Assembly: GCF_900109355.1 (NCBI RefSeq)
Contig: NZ_FOBF01000002.1
Coordinates: 496,001 to 560,000, forward strand
DNA from: Nonomuraea pusilla
GTDB taxonomy: Bacteria; Actinomycetota; Actinomycetes; Streptosporangiales; Streptosporangiaceae
DNA: 64,000 nucleotides
Reading direction: 5' to 3'
In this document: positions 8,774-16,211 of the stretch, piece by piece
Numbering within the stretch: position 1 is the first letter of the stretch
Layout of the letters: each line of letters begins with the position of its first letter
Notes under the pieces: generated by a model
Seen by the model: the letters and a program-made list of their open reading frames with translations, nothing else
What the model was told of the DNA's origin: nothing
Database searches by the model: none
Translations under genes and position numbers: made by a program

Positions 8774-9562
8774 TCAGTCGCCGCGGTAGACGGCGGGGCG
8801 CCGCTCGATGAAGGACCGGACGCCTTCGAGCACGTCCTGGCTGCGCAGGCAGGCCAGCAGCCCCTCGGTCTCCAGGTCGAGCACCTCTTCCAGGTCCAGC
8901 TCCCACACCCGCTGCATGGCCTGCTTGATCAGGCGTACGGGGGTGGGAGCGGCGGTGGCGACGCGTTCGGCCAGCTCCAGCGCCGTGTCGATCAGGTCGG
9001 CGTCGGGGACCAGCCGGCTGACCAGCCCCGCGCCGTACGCCTCGGCGGCGCCCACGGTCTCGCCCGACAGCAGCAGGTCCACCGCGCGACCGTGGCCGAC
9101 CAGGCGGGGCAGCGAGTACAGCACCCCGTTGCTCGGGAACAGGCCGCGGTGCACCTCCTTGAACGCGAACGAGGCCGAGTGGCCGGCCAGCCGCAGGTCG
9201 CTGGCGATGGCCAGCTCCACGCCGACACCGACCGCGATCCCGTTGACCGCCGAGATGATCACCTTGGGGTGGGTGGTGAAGCGGCGGGTGAGGTCCTGGA
9301 GCGCGGCGGTCTGCTCCACCAGGTCGGCGTTGGACCCCGCGGCCAGCCGCGCGCCGGCCTCCTTCAGGTCGGTGCCGGCTGAGAAGGCGCGGCCGGTGCC
9401 GGTGAGCACCAGCGCGCCCACGGTGTCGTCGCGGGCGGCCTCGTCCAGGACGGCGACCAGCTCGCCGTAGGTGCGCCGGCGGAAGGCGTTGAGCACCTCC
9501 GGCCGGTCGAAGGCCACCAGCAGTGCCGAGCCGGCGCGGCGCACCCGCAGATCGGTGCTCAT
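8774..9562 (-). CDS. Enoyl-CoA hydratase/isomerase family protein
   Basis: 262 residues of crotonase fold: SALLVAFDRPEVLNAFRRRTYGEL at the N-terminus, the CoA-binding RAFSAGTDLKEAG oxyanion segment, KVIISAVNGIAVGVGVELAIASDLRLAG with the second oxyanion loop, and FKEVHRGLFPSNGVLYSLPRLVG. In that segment the catalytic Glu pair is partly replaced (the hydratase EXXXG/PE motif is not clear), so hydrolase or isomerase activity is also possible. Start and stop overlap by 4 bp with the preceding ligase gene (ATGA), showing translational coupling in a CoA-ester degradation operon. Confidence 0.85.
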   Translation of the reverse strand: MSTDLRVRRAGSALLVAFDRPEVLNAFRRRTYGELVAVLDEAARDDTVGALVLTGTGRAFSAGTDLKEAGARLAAGSNADLVEQTAALQDLTRRFTTHPKVIISAVNGIAVGVGVELAIASDLRLAGHSASFAFKEVHRGLFPSNGVLYSLPRLVGHGRAVDLLLSGETVGAAEAYGAGLVSRLVPDADLIDTALELAERVATAAPTPVRLIKQAMQRVWELDLEEVLDLETEGLLACLRSQDVLEGVRSFIERRPAVYRGD

Positions 9563-11145
9563 CGGTTCTCCTCACGGGTGTCGTAGGCGCCGCCCCGTCC
9601 CGAGGGCAGCAGGTGCTTGGCGATGCGTTCGGACGGCGTCATCGGGAACGCCTCCACGAACTCCACGAACCGCGGCGTCTTGAAGTCGGCCAGCCGCGCG
9701 CGGACGTAGGCCACCAGCTCGCCAGGATCGACCGGCTCGGCGGTCTGCACGAACGCCTTGACCTCCTCGCCGAACAGCTCGTCGGGCACGGGGACCACGG
9801 CGGCGGCGCGCACGGCCGGGTGGCCGGTCAGGACCGCCTCCACCTCGGCGGCGGCGATGTTCTCGCTGCCGCGCCTGATCATCTCCTTGAGCCGCCCGAC
9901 CAGGTGGTAGTGGCCGCGGGCGTCCCGGTAGCCGAGGTCGCCCATGGGGTACCAGCCGTCGCGCAGCAGCGGCTCGTCCCTGTTCCAGTAGCCGGTCAGC
10001 ATCGGCTCGCCGCGTACCACGATCTCGCCGACCTCGCCGTCCGCGGCGTCGGATCCGTCCTCCCGGACGACCTTGGCCTCCTTGCCGGGGACGGGCCGCC
10101 CCATCGCGCCGGTGCCGACGGACGCGGTGTCCTCGGGGCTGACGGCCAGCACGACCCCCGCCTCGGTGCTGCCGTACGCCTCCCGCCAGGGCGCGCCCCA
10201 ACGCTCCTCGATCGCGGCGTGCAGGGCGGGCGTGATGCCGGAGCACAGCACGAGCCGGACGCGGTGGGCCCGGTCCCGTTCGGGGTCGGGCGGCTGCTTG
10301 AGCAGCAGCAGCGGCATCGTGCCGAGGACGTAGAAGAAGGTGACGCCGTGCTCGCGGACCGACGGCCAGAAGCCGGAGGCGGAGAAGCGCGGAAGGATCA
10401 CCAGCGGGATGCCGGTCAGCAGGCACAGCACCGTGTTCCACTGCGGGTCCATGTAGTAGAACGGCTGCGCGGTGAGGTCCACGTCGTCAGGTGTGACGGC
10501 GGCGACGTCGGCCGCGAGCTCGGCCAGGTGGAGCCAGTACCGGTGGGTGAGCATGCAGCCCTTGGGGAACCCGGTCGTCCCCGAGGTGTACTGGAGGTTG
10601 ACCAGGTCGTCCCAGCCGACGTCGGGCAGCTCGCGGACGCCGGGCGCGGCGGCCAGCTCGGCGCCCGCGTCGAAGGCGCCGGCGGCCCGGACGGGTTCGG
10701 GGGCGGGACCGGCGTCGGCGGGGTCGAGCAGCCCGACCTCGCCGAAGTCCAGCGCCAGGAGCGCCTCGGCCGCGGCGTTCGAGCCGGCGAGGGCCAGCAC
10801 CGCGCCGGAGTCCTTGACGACGTGGGCCAGGTCGGCGCTGCGGTAGCCGGGGTTCACCGGGACCATCACCGCGCCGAGCTTGGCGATCGCCAGCCAGGCG
10901 ACCGGGAAGCCGACGCCGTTGGCCAGCATCACCGCGACCCGGTCGCCGCGGCGGACGCCGTGCGCGGCCAGCACGTCCGCCAGCCGGTTGGTCCTGTCCT
11001 CCACCTGCGCGACGGTGGTCTCGACGCCGTCGAAGCGGAACAGCACCCGATCGCCGTCGGTGGCGGCCCGGTCCCGGAGCAACCCGCCGAGGCCTCCCGC
11101 GATGCTCTCGGCCGCTCTCCCGCCGCGCGGCGGCGCGGCGCTCAC
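9559..11145 (-). CDS. Acyl-CoA ligase (AMP-forming, class I adenylating enzyme)
   Basis: The reading frame is open further upstream, but the GTG at 11145 overlaps the TGA of the tetR gene (GTGA) and gives a normal N-terminus (VSAAPPRGGRAAESIAGGLGGLL) and 528 residues. The P-loop-like LQYTSGTTGFPKG, the A5 motif YGSTEAG, A7 YPMGDLG and A8 GRLKEMIRRGSENI are all present; the catalytic Lys lies in SERIAKHLL near the end. It activates a carboxylic acid as CoA thioester. The downstream enoyl-CoA hydratase and amino acid permease suggest import and CoA-dependent breakdown of an amino- or aryl-acid such as a carnitine-like compound (inference). Confidence 0.88.
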   Translation of the reverse strand: MSAAPPRGGRAAESIAGGLGGLLRDRAATDGDRVLFRFDGVETTVAQVEDRTNRLADVLAAHGVRRGDRVAVMLANGVGFPVAWLAIAKLGAVMVPVNPGYRSADLAHVVKDSGAVLALAGSNAAAEALLALDFGEVGLLDPADAGPAPEPVRAAGAFDAGAELAAAPGVRELPDVGWDDLVNLQYTSGTTGFPKGCMLTHRYWLHLAELAADVAAVTPDDVDLTAQPFYYMDPQWNTVLCLLTGIPLVILPRFSASGFWPSVREHGVTFFYVLGTMPLLLLKQPPDPERDRAHRVRLVLCSGITPALHAAIEERWGAPWREAYGSTEAGVVLAVSPEDTASVGTGAMGRPVPGKEAKVVREDGSDAADGEVGEIVVRGEPMLTGYWNRDEPLLRDGWYPMGDLGYRDARGHYHLVGRLKEMIRRGSENIAAAEVEAVLTGHPAVRAAAVVPVPDELFGEEVKAFVQTAEPVDPGELVAYVRARLADFKTPRFVEFVEAFPMTPSERIAKHLLPSGRGGAYDTREENR

Positions 11146-11774
11146 GCCCGCCGCCGGGTGGCCAGGTCGAACATCGTCACCAGCTCGGCGGCGCAGTCGG
11201 CCAGGTCGATGGCCTCCTCGTCGAAGACCCACTGGAGCATCACGCCGTCGATCGCCCCCTGGACGGTGGCGGCCAGCGTGGCCGGCGAGAAGTCGCGGAA
11301 GTCGCCGCTCTCCTGGCCGCGCCGCAGGATGCCCTCCAGGTGGTGGCGGCACGGGTCGTACATGTCGGCGTTGAAACGGCGCTTGGCCTCGGGCGATCCG
11401 AAGCTGCCCCAGATGTCCACCAGCGTGACGAAGTTGGCGCGGTTGGCCGCCATGAACTCGAAGCTGGCCTCGATGAAGGCGCGTAGCCGGCGCGGGGCGT
11501 CAGGCGCCTGGTCCACCCGGGATTTGATGAACCGGTTGGTCTCGGTGAACAGGGCGTTGATGACCTGCTGGATCAGTTCGTCCTTGCCGGCGAAATGGTA
11601 GGAGATCACGCCCTTGCTGATGCCGACGTCCTGGGCGATCCGGGCCAGCGACGCCTGAGACAGCCCGGCGCTGGCGATGGTGGAGATGGCGCCCTCCACG
11701 ATCTGCCGCCGCCGGGCCTCCTCGATGAACGAGGTCTTCTTCTTCTGACCGTCCTGGACGATTTTTGACCGCAT
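11142..11774 (-). CDS. TetR family regulator (BetI-like)
   Basis: 210 residues. HTH: IASAGLSQASLARIAQDVGISKGVISYHFAGKDELIQQVI, close to BetI/AcrR-type TetRs. It is the first gene of the operon with acyl-CoA ligase, hydratase and permease and overlaps the ligase start by 4 bp, so it probably represses its own operon. Its first five codons and upstream region are part of a 27-bp inverted repeat shared with the serine hydrolase gene at 12173, which may be its operator (see the repeat entries). Confidence 0.85.
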   Translation of the reverse strand: MRSKIVQDGQKKKTSFIEEARRRQIVEGAISTIASAGLSQASLARIAQDVGISKGVISYHFAGKDELIQQVINALFTETNRFIKSRVDQAPDAPRRLRAFIEASFEFMAANRANFVTLVDIWGSFGSPEAKRRFNADMYDPCRHHLEGILRRGQESGDFRDFSPATLAATVQGAIDGVMLQWVFDEEAIDLADCAAELVTMFDLATRRRA

Positions 11775-11787
11775 GGCCAGGATTCAA
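11761..11787 (-). repeat. 27-bp inverted repeat, left copy
   Basis: Read on the minus strand, this covers 13 bases before, and 14 bases from, the start codon of the tetR gene (MRSKI). It matches 12160-12186 read on the plus strand at 25 of 27 positions. The core TGGCC-ATGC-GGTCA is an imperfect palindrome, compatible with a TetR operator overlapping both start codons. Confidence 0.8.
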
Positions 11788-12089
11788 GCCTGGCGAACGT
11801 CGCGCGGCAAGCCCTGGTCAGCGACTGTGCGGTTTCCCCCACCCCGCGCCGCGCCGTTCACCGGCCCGTTCGCCGCGAGGTAGTGCAGCACCGCCAGCAC
11901 CCGGCGGTTGCTCGCCGCCGACGCGGGCAGCCCGAGCTTGGCGAACACCGAGGTGACGTGTTTCTCGACCGCCCTCAGCGACACGTACATCTGGTCGGCG
12001 ATGCCGGTGTTGGACCAGCCCTCCGCCATCAGGGCGAGCACCTGGCGCTCTCGGGGCAGCAGGGAGTCGTCCCAGCCGGAGTCGGGCAT
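11784..12089 (-). CDS. Stand-alone LuxR/NarL-type HTH protein
   Basis: From ATG 12089, preceded by GGAGG, this encodes 101 residues: MPDSGWDDSLLPRERQVLALMAEGWSN, then the GerE helix-turn-helix (TGIADQMYVSLRAVEKHVTSVFAKLGL) and RRVLAVLHYLA. This is exactly the C-terminal output domain of actinobacterial NarL-type response regulators, whose receiver domain (about 120 residues) is missing. The C-terminus runs into the left inverted repeat, so the whole gene sits between two 27-bp inverted copies. It may be a functional mini-regulator, as such short LuxR proteins exist, or a fragment of a larger gene. Confidence 0.65.
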   Translation of the reverse strand: MPDSGWDDSLLPRERQVLALMAEGWSNTGIADQMYVSLRAVEKHVTSVFAKLGLPASAASNRRVLAVLHYLAANGPVNGAARGGGNRTVADQGLPRDVRQA

Positions 12090-12159
12090 GGCGGCACCTC
12101 CTCGGTACGGGAAACCGCAGAACTTGCGCGGACCTCTTGCGTCACTCATACCATCTGGA

Positions 12160-12186
12160 TTGGATTCTGGCCATGCGGTCAAAAAT
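12160..12186 (+). repeat. 27-bp inverted repeat, right copy
   Basis: Inverted copy of 11761-11787 (25/27 identical). It contains the start of the serine hydrolase gene, which therefore begins with the same MRSKI codons as the divergent tetR gene. Confidence 0.8.
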
Positions 12187-13351
12187 TAGGCACCATGTCC
12201 AGAAGTCCCGGGTGTTCGGCGCAGTCCTGGCCGGCGTGGTGCTCGGCGGCGGCCTCGCCGCCCCGGCCCATGCCCGGACGGCAGGCGTCGCCGCCGCGGG
12301 CCGGGACACCATGAACGCGCAGCTCCGCTGCGTGCTGGACGGCGTCGTCACGCCACCCGTGCCCGGCGCGATCCTCTCCGTGACCGGGCCCGGCCGGAGC
12401 TTCGAGGGCGCGGCCGGCGTGTACGAGCTGGGCGGACGCGCCCTGCGCACCTCCGACGCCTTCCGGACGGCCAGCGTCACCAAGACGATGACCGCGGCCG
12501 TCGCGCTCCGGCTCGCCGAACGCGGCGACCTGCGCCTGGACGCGCCCATCGGCCGATACCTGGACAGGAAGCTGGTCGCGCGCATCCCGAACGGCTCGCG
12601 GATCACCGTCCGGCAGCTCCTCGACCACACCGCCGGGGTGTACGACTACGTCTCGGACGAGAAATGGTTCCAGTACGTGCTCGATCACCCGCAGAAGACC
12701 TGGAAGCCCCGGGAACTGGTGGACTGGGCGCTGCGTTCGGGTAAGCCCTACTTCGCGCCCGGCCGGGGCTACCACTACTCCGACACGGGCTACGTCCTCG
12801 CGGGGCTCATCATCGAAAAGGCCGGCCGCAGGCCGCTGCACCAGTTGTACCGGTCGATGCTGCTACGGCCGCTGAAGATGGACCGCACCTACCTCGAATG
12901 GTGGGAGGCGCACCGCGGCCCGCGCGCCCACAACTACCTCGCCGAGCGCGACACCTACGACTTCAACCCGACGTTCGACACGTTCGGCGGCGGCGGCCTG
13001 GTCTCCACCGCGGCCGACCTCAACCGGTTCATGCGCGGTCTGTTCGAGGGCAAGGTCTTCAAGCGTCCGGCGACGCTCCGCACGATGCTGCGCGTCACCC
13101 CGCAGAGCGTCAAGGCCGGCTCGGCGTACGGCCTGGGCATGTCCCGGATGAGCCTGGCGGGCGAGACCGTCTACGGGCACAACGGCTTCTTCGGCGCGCT
13201 CCAGGTCTATGTGCCGAAGCTGCGGGTCGCGGTGACCGGCACCCTCACCCAGGCCGGGATGGCGGCCAAGGAGCAGTCGAGGTGGTTCATCGAGAACGCC
13301 CTCCTGGTGAGCATCGGCAAGCCACCCGCCGACCTCTGCAAGCGCGACTAG
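12173..13351 (+). CDS. Secreted serine hydrolase, class C beta-lactamase/D,D-peptidase family
   Basis: 392 residues from ATG 12173. A basic start, a hydrophobic stretch (FGAVLAGVVLGGGLA) and cleavage near AHA-RT indicate export. The S12 motifs are SVTK (S101-K104), the Tyr motif YSD in HYSDTGYVLAG (usually YxN; here Asp replaces Asn), and a C-terminal HNG in YGHNGFFGAL. Family members are D-alanyl-D-alanine carboxypeptidases, esterases or peptidases; true beta-lactamase activity is not implied. It is divergent from LuxR-like and tetR genes and shares the 27-bp repeat with tetR. A related gene lies at 51759. Confidence 0.87.
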   Translation: MRSKIRHHVQKSRVFGAVLAGVVLGGGLAAPAHARTAGVAAAGRDTMNAQLRCVLDGVVTPPVPGAILSVTGPGRSFEGAAGVYELGGRALRTSDAFRTASVTKTMTAAVALRLAERGDLRLDAPIGRYLDRKLVARIPNGSRITVRQLLDHTAGVYDYVSDEKWFQYVLDHPQKTWKPRELVDWALRSGKPYFAPGRGYHYSDTGYVLAGLIIEKAGRRPLHQLYRSMLLRPLKMDRTYLEWWEAHRGPRAHNYLAERDTYDFNPTFDTFGGGGLVSTAADLNRFMRGLFEGKVFKRPATLRTMLRVTPQSVKAGSAYGLGMSRMSLAGETVYGHNGFFGALQVYVPKLRVAVTGTLTQAGMAAKEQSRWFIENALLVSIGKPPADLCKRD

Positions 13352-13363
13352 GCGGATCGACGG

Positions 13364-14488
13364 TCAGGACGGCTGGACTTCGTCGAAGAGGGCGAGGGCC
13401 TGGGCGGGGTCCGGGCTCACGAGGCGTTCCAGACCGGCCGCCGTCATCTTCGCCCAGCTGCCGGCCCGTGCCCACATCTGTTCCTCGAAGGCGCGGACGG
13501 CCTCGTCCAGATCGCGAGGGCCGGGGGCGGCGGCGACGGACTCGGCGAGTTCGGCGCCTTCCAGCATGGCGAGGTTCGCGCCCACGCCCAAGGGGGGCAT
13601 CAGGTGGGCGGCGTCGCCGAGGAGCGTCACCCCGGGGACGTGGGCCCAGGTGTGGGACACCGGCAGGACGTGCAGAGGGCGGTGGGCGAAAGCGGTGCCG
13701 TGGCGGAGGAGGTCGAGGACGGGAGCGGTCCAGCCGTCGAACAGAGCCAGCAGGCGTGATCGCACGGCCTCGGCGTCGGCCAGGTCCAGGCCCGTGTGCC
13801 AGTCCAGCGGCGCGCGGAACTGGGCGTACACCTTGACGTGGCCGCCGCTGTTGCGCTGGGCGACGAGGGCACGGTTGACGCCGTACACGGCCAGGGCCCC
13901 GTCGCCGATCAGCCGGGCGAGGGCGGGGTGGCGGGTGTCGACGTCGTCCAGGGAGGTCTCGACGAAGGTGACGCCGGTGTAGTGGGGCGTCGCGGACGAC
14001 ACCGCCGGGCGGACCCGGGACCAGGCGCCGTCCGCGCCGACCACGAGGTCGAACGTCTCCTGCCGCCCGTCCGCGGAACGGACCAGCACGCCGTCCCGCG
14101 TCCCCGGCACCACCTCCGTCACGGCCCTCCCCCATCGAACGTCCAGCGGGCCGAGCAGCAGGTCCCGGAGCTGCCCGCGATCGATCTCGGGATTGGCCAG
14201 GTCGTCGGGACCGGGTCGCCAGTCGCGAAGCACCGTGCCGTCCGTGTCCAGGATGCGCATGGCCTGCCCCTCGGGGCGGGCCAGCGCCTGGAACTCCGCC
14301 AGCAGCCCCGCCTTGCCCAGCGCGAGCTGGCCCAGGTTCTCGTGCAGGTCCAGCGTGCCGCCCGGGGGGCGGGCGTCGGGGGCGGGATCGCGTTCGAGGA
14401 CGGTGACGGGGTGACCGTGGCGGTGCAGGACGCGGGCGAAGGTGAGGCCGGCCGGGCCGGCTCCGATCACCGCGATACGATGTCTCAT
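13364..14488 (-). CDS. FAD-dependent monooxygenase, TetX-like
   Basis: 374 residues from ATG 14488 (MRHRIAVIGAGPAGLTFARVLHRHGHPVTVLERD), the Rossmann GxGxxG plus E30-type acidic residue for FAD. Also present are the central DLVVGADGAWSRVRPAV (DG motif) and VTLLGDAAHLMPPLGVGANLAMLEGAELA (GD motif), which define group A flavin monooxygenases. Length and the ATPHYTGVTFVE segment resemble TetX-type tetracycline-inactivating and related enzymes, but the substrate is unproven. Divergent from TetR at 14542, across a short palindromic region, so it is probably an inducible detoxification gene. Confidence 0.87.
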   Translation of the reverse strand: MRHRIAVIGAGPAGLTFARVLHRHGHPVTVLERDPAPDARPPGGTLDLHENLGQLALGKAGLLAEFQALARPEGQAMRILDTDGTVLRDWRPGPDDLANPEIDRGQLRDLLLGPLDVRWGRAVTEVVPGTRDGVLVRSADGRQETFDLVVGADGAWSRVRPAVSSATPHYTGVTFVETSLDDVDTRHPALARLIGDGALAVYGVNRALVAQRNSGGHVKVYAQFRAPLDWHTGLDLADAEAVRSRLLALFDGWTAPVLDLLRHGTAFAHRPLHVLPVSHTWAHVPGVTLLGDAAHLMPPLGVGANLAMLEGAELAESVAAAPGPRDLDEAVRAFEEQMWARAGSWAKMTAAGLERLVSPDPAQALALFDEVQPS

Positions 14489-14492
14489 GTCG

Positions 14493-14503
14493 ATACACTG
14501 TAT
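14493..14503. promoter_or_regulatory. Short palindrome in divergent promoter region
   Basis: ATACA-C-TGTAT is a perfect inverted repeat, 4 bp from the monooxygenase start codon. The related TACGATGTA at 14530-14538 lies just before the tetR ATG and includes a plausible -10 (TACGAT). Likely operator of the adjacent TetR. Confidence 0.45.
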
Positions 14504-14541
14504 TTCTGCGAGACGGCGTATCGCAACAGTACGATGTATGC

Positions 14542-15234
14542 ATGACTGTGTGGGACCGGCCGGAGCCGCCGACTCGCCCCGCGCCGCTCGACCGCGCGCG
14601 GATCGTCGCCGCCGCCGTCGCACTGGCCGACGAGGGCGGGCTGGAGGCGGTGTCGTTGCGCAAGGTCGCAGCCCGGCTCGACGTCGGCCCGATGCGGCTC
14701 TACGGCTACATCTCCACCAAGGAGGAGCTGTTCGACCTCATGGTGGACGAGGTCCACGCCGAGATCCTCCCCGAGCGGCAGCCCGGCCACTGGCGGGAGG
14801 CGCTGCGCGTCCACGCCCACCGCACCAGGCAGGCCGCCCTCCGTCACGAATGGCTGGCCGACCTGCTCGGCGGCCGTCCGACCCTGGGCCCGAACGCCCT
14901 CGCCGTGACCGAGGCCACGCTGGCCCCCCTCGACGGCCTCGCCGACGTCGACACCGTCATGCGCGCCGTGGAGACCGTCAGCGCCTACTTCACCGGCGCG
15001 ATCAGGCGCGAGATCGCGAACCTGCGGGCCGAGCGCGCCACGGGCCTGTCCGAGCGCGACTGGCAGCGCGCCTCAGGCCCGCATGTGAGCAGGATGCTGG
15101 CCACGGGCCGCTTCCCGACGCTGGCCAAGGTCGTGCACGACGGCACGGAGGTGGACGCCGAGACGTCCTTCGCGACCGGCCTGGAGTGGGTCCTCGACGC
15201 CGTGGCCGCCAGACTCACCCGGCCACCGGCGTGA
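14542..15234 (+). CDS. TetR family repressor (TetR_C-type)
   Basis: 230 residues. The HTH LDRARIVAAAVALADEGGLEAVSLRKVAARLDVGPMRLYGYISTKEELFDLMVDEV is the typical class with the C-terminal TetR_C (tetracycline-repressor-like) domain. ATG 14542 lies directly after a -10-like TACGAT (14530), so translation may be leaderless. Divergent from the FAD monooxygenase 13364-14488, its presumed target. The convergent downstream neighbour is the ABC operon end at 15246. Confidence 0.86.
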   Translation: MTVWDRPEPPTRPAPLDRARIVAAAVALADEGGLEAVSLRKVAARLDVGPMRLYGYISTKEELFDLMVDEVHAEILPERQPGHWREALRVHAHRTRQAALRHEWLADLLGGRPTLGPNALAVTEATLAPLDGLADVDTVMRAVETVSAYFTGAIRREIANLRAERATGLSERDWQRASGPHVSRMLATGRFPTLAKVVHDGTEVDAETSFATGLEWVLDAVAARLTRPPA

Positions 15235-15245
15235 CGCTTCGCTGC

Positions 15246-16211
15246 TCACACCACCGTCTCGGGCGGGACGAAGTGGCAGGCGGCCCGATGCCGGCGGCCG
15301 TCGGCGCCGACGGCCGGGTCGAGCGTGACGCAGATCCGGCGCGACTCGTCGGCGAGCGGGCCGACCGGGCAGATCGTGCGGTAGCGGCAGCCCGACGGCG
15401 GGTGCAGCGGGTCCGGCGGCTCGCCCTCGGCGACCTGCTCACCGTCGAGCCCGGCGAGTGCGGCCGCCTCGATCAGCGCGCGGGTGTACGGATGCTGCGG
15501 AGCGGCCAGCAGCGTGGGCGTCGGCGCCCGCTCGACGATCCGCCCGAGGTGCATGACCGCGATCTCCGTGCAGAGGTAGCGGACCACTGCGAGATCATGG
15601 GAGATCACCAAGAGGCCCAGGCCGGTCTCGGCGCGCAGCCGCCGCAGCAGGTTGAGCACCGAGCCCTGCACCGAGACGTCGAGCGCCGCCGTCACCTCGT
15701 CGGCGACGATCACGTCCGGACGGGTGGCGAGAGCGCGCGCGAGGGCGACGCGCTGGCGCTGCCCGCCGGAGAGCGCGCCCGGCCGGACCTGCGCGTGGGC
15801 GGGGTCGAGCGCGACCTGCTCCAGCAGGCGCGCGACCTCCGCGGCGCGTGCCTGGCGGCTGAGCCGGCGCCCTGCCGCCGCCGCCTCTCCGATCGCCTCT
15901 CCGACGGTCATGCGCGGGTTCAGCGACGCGCGAGGATCCTGGAAGACGAGCTGCACGCGCCGCCGCAGCTCCCTCAGGCGACGGCCGCGAGCCCCGGCGT
16001 AGTCGCGGCCGTCGAGCAGTACCTGGCCGCCGGCGGCCGGCGTGAGGCCGACGATCGCCCGCGCGCAGGTCGACTTGCCGGAGCCCGACTCGCCGACCAG
16101 CCCGAGCGCGCCCCCTGCCGGGAGGTCGAGCGTGACGCCGTCGACGGCCGTCATCGCCGCACGGCCGTCGCCGACCCGCACGCGGAGGTCACGCACCGAC
16201 AGTGTGTTCAC
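15246..16211 (-). CDS. Peptide-type ABC transporter ATP-binding protein (DppF/OppF-like)
   Basis: 321 residues with Walker A GESGSGKST, signature LSGGQRQRVALARALA, Walker B VIVADEV (unusual Val after DE) and H-loop ISHDLAVV. The C-terminal Cys-rich oligopeptide-transporter extension (CRYRTICPVG) is typical of Dpp/Opp ATPases. Last gene of the 24112-15246 operon; its start overlaps the preceding fused permease-ATPase by 4 bp. It should pair with the ATPase half of that fusion to energise import of the operon's substrate. Confidence 0.9.
   Translation of the reverse strand: MNTLSVRDLRVRVGDGRAAMTAVDGVTLDLPAGGALGLVGESGSGKSTCARAIVGLTPAAGGQVLLDGRDYAGARGRRLRELRRRVQLVFQDPRASLNPRMTVGEAIGEAAAAGRRLSRQARAAEVARLLEQVALDPAHAQVRPGALSGGQRQRVALARALATRPDVIVADEVTAALDVSVQGSVLNLLRRLRAETGLGLLVISHDLAVVRYLCTEIAVMHLGRIVERAPTPTLLAAPQHPYTRALIEAAALAGLDGEQVAEGEPPDPLHPPSGCRYRTICPVGPLADESRRICVTLDPAVGADGRRHRAACHFVPPETVV

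Noticed and set aside
7245..9575. 776-codon minus-strand frame joining hydratase and permease regions
   Set aside because: Only the last 467 codons (permease) are real; the upstream part is an out-of-frame reading of the enoyl-CoA hydratase gene, which has its own good frame.
9572..10441. 289-codon frame within the acyl-CoA ligase gene
   Set aside because: Out-of-frame Arg-rich shadow of the ligase.
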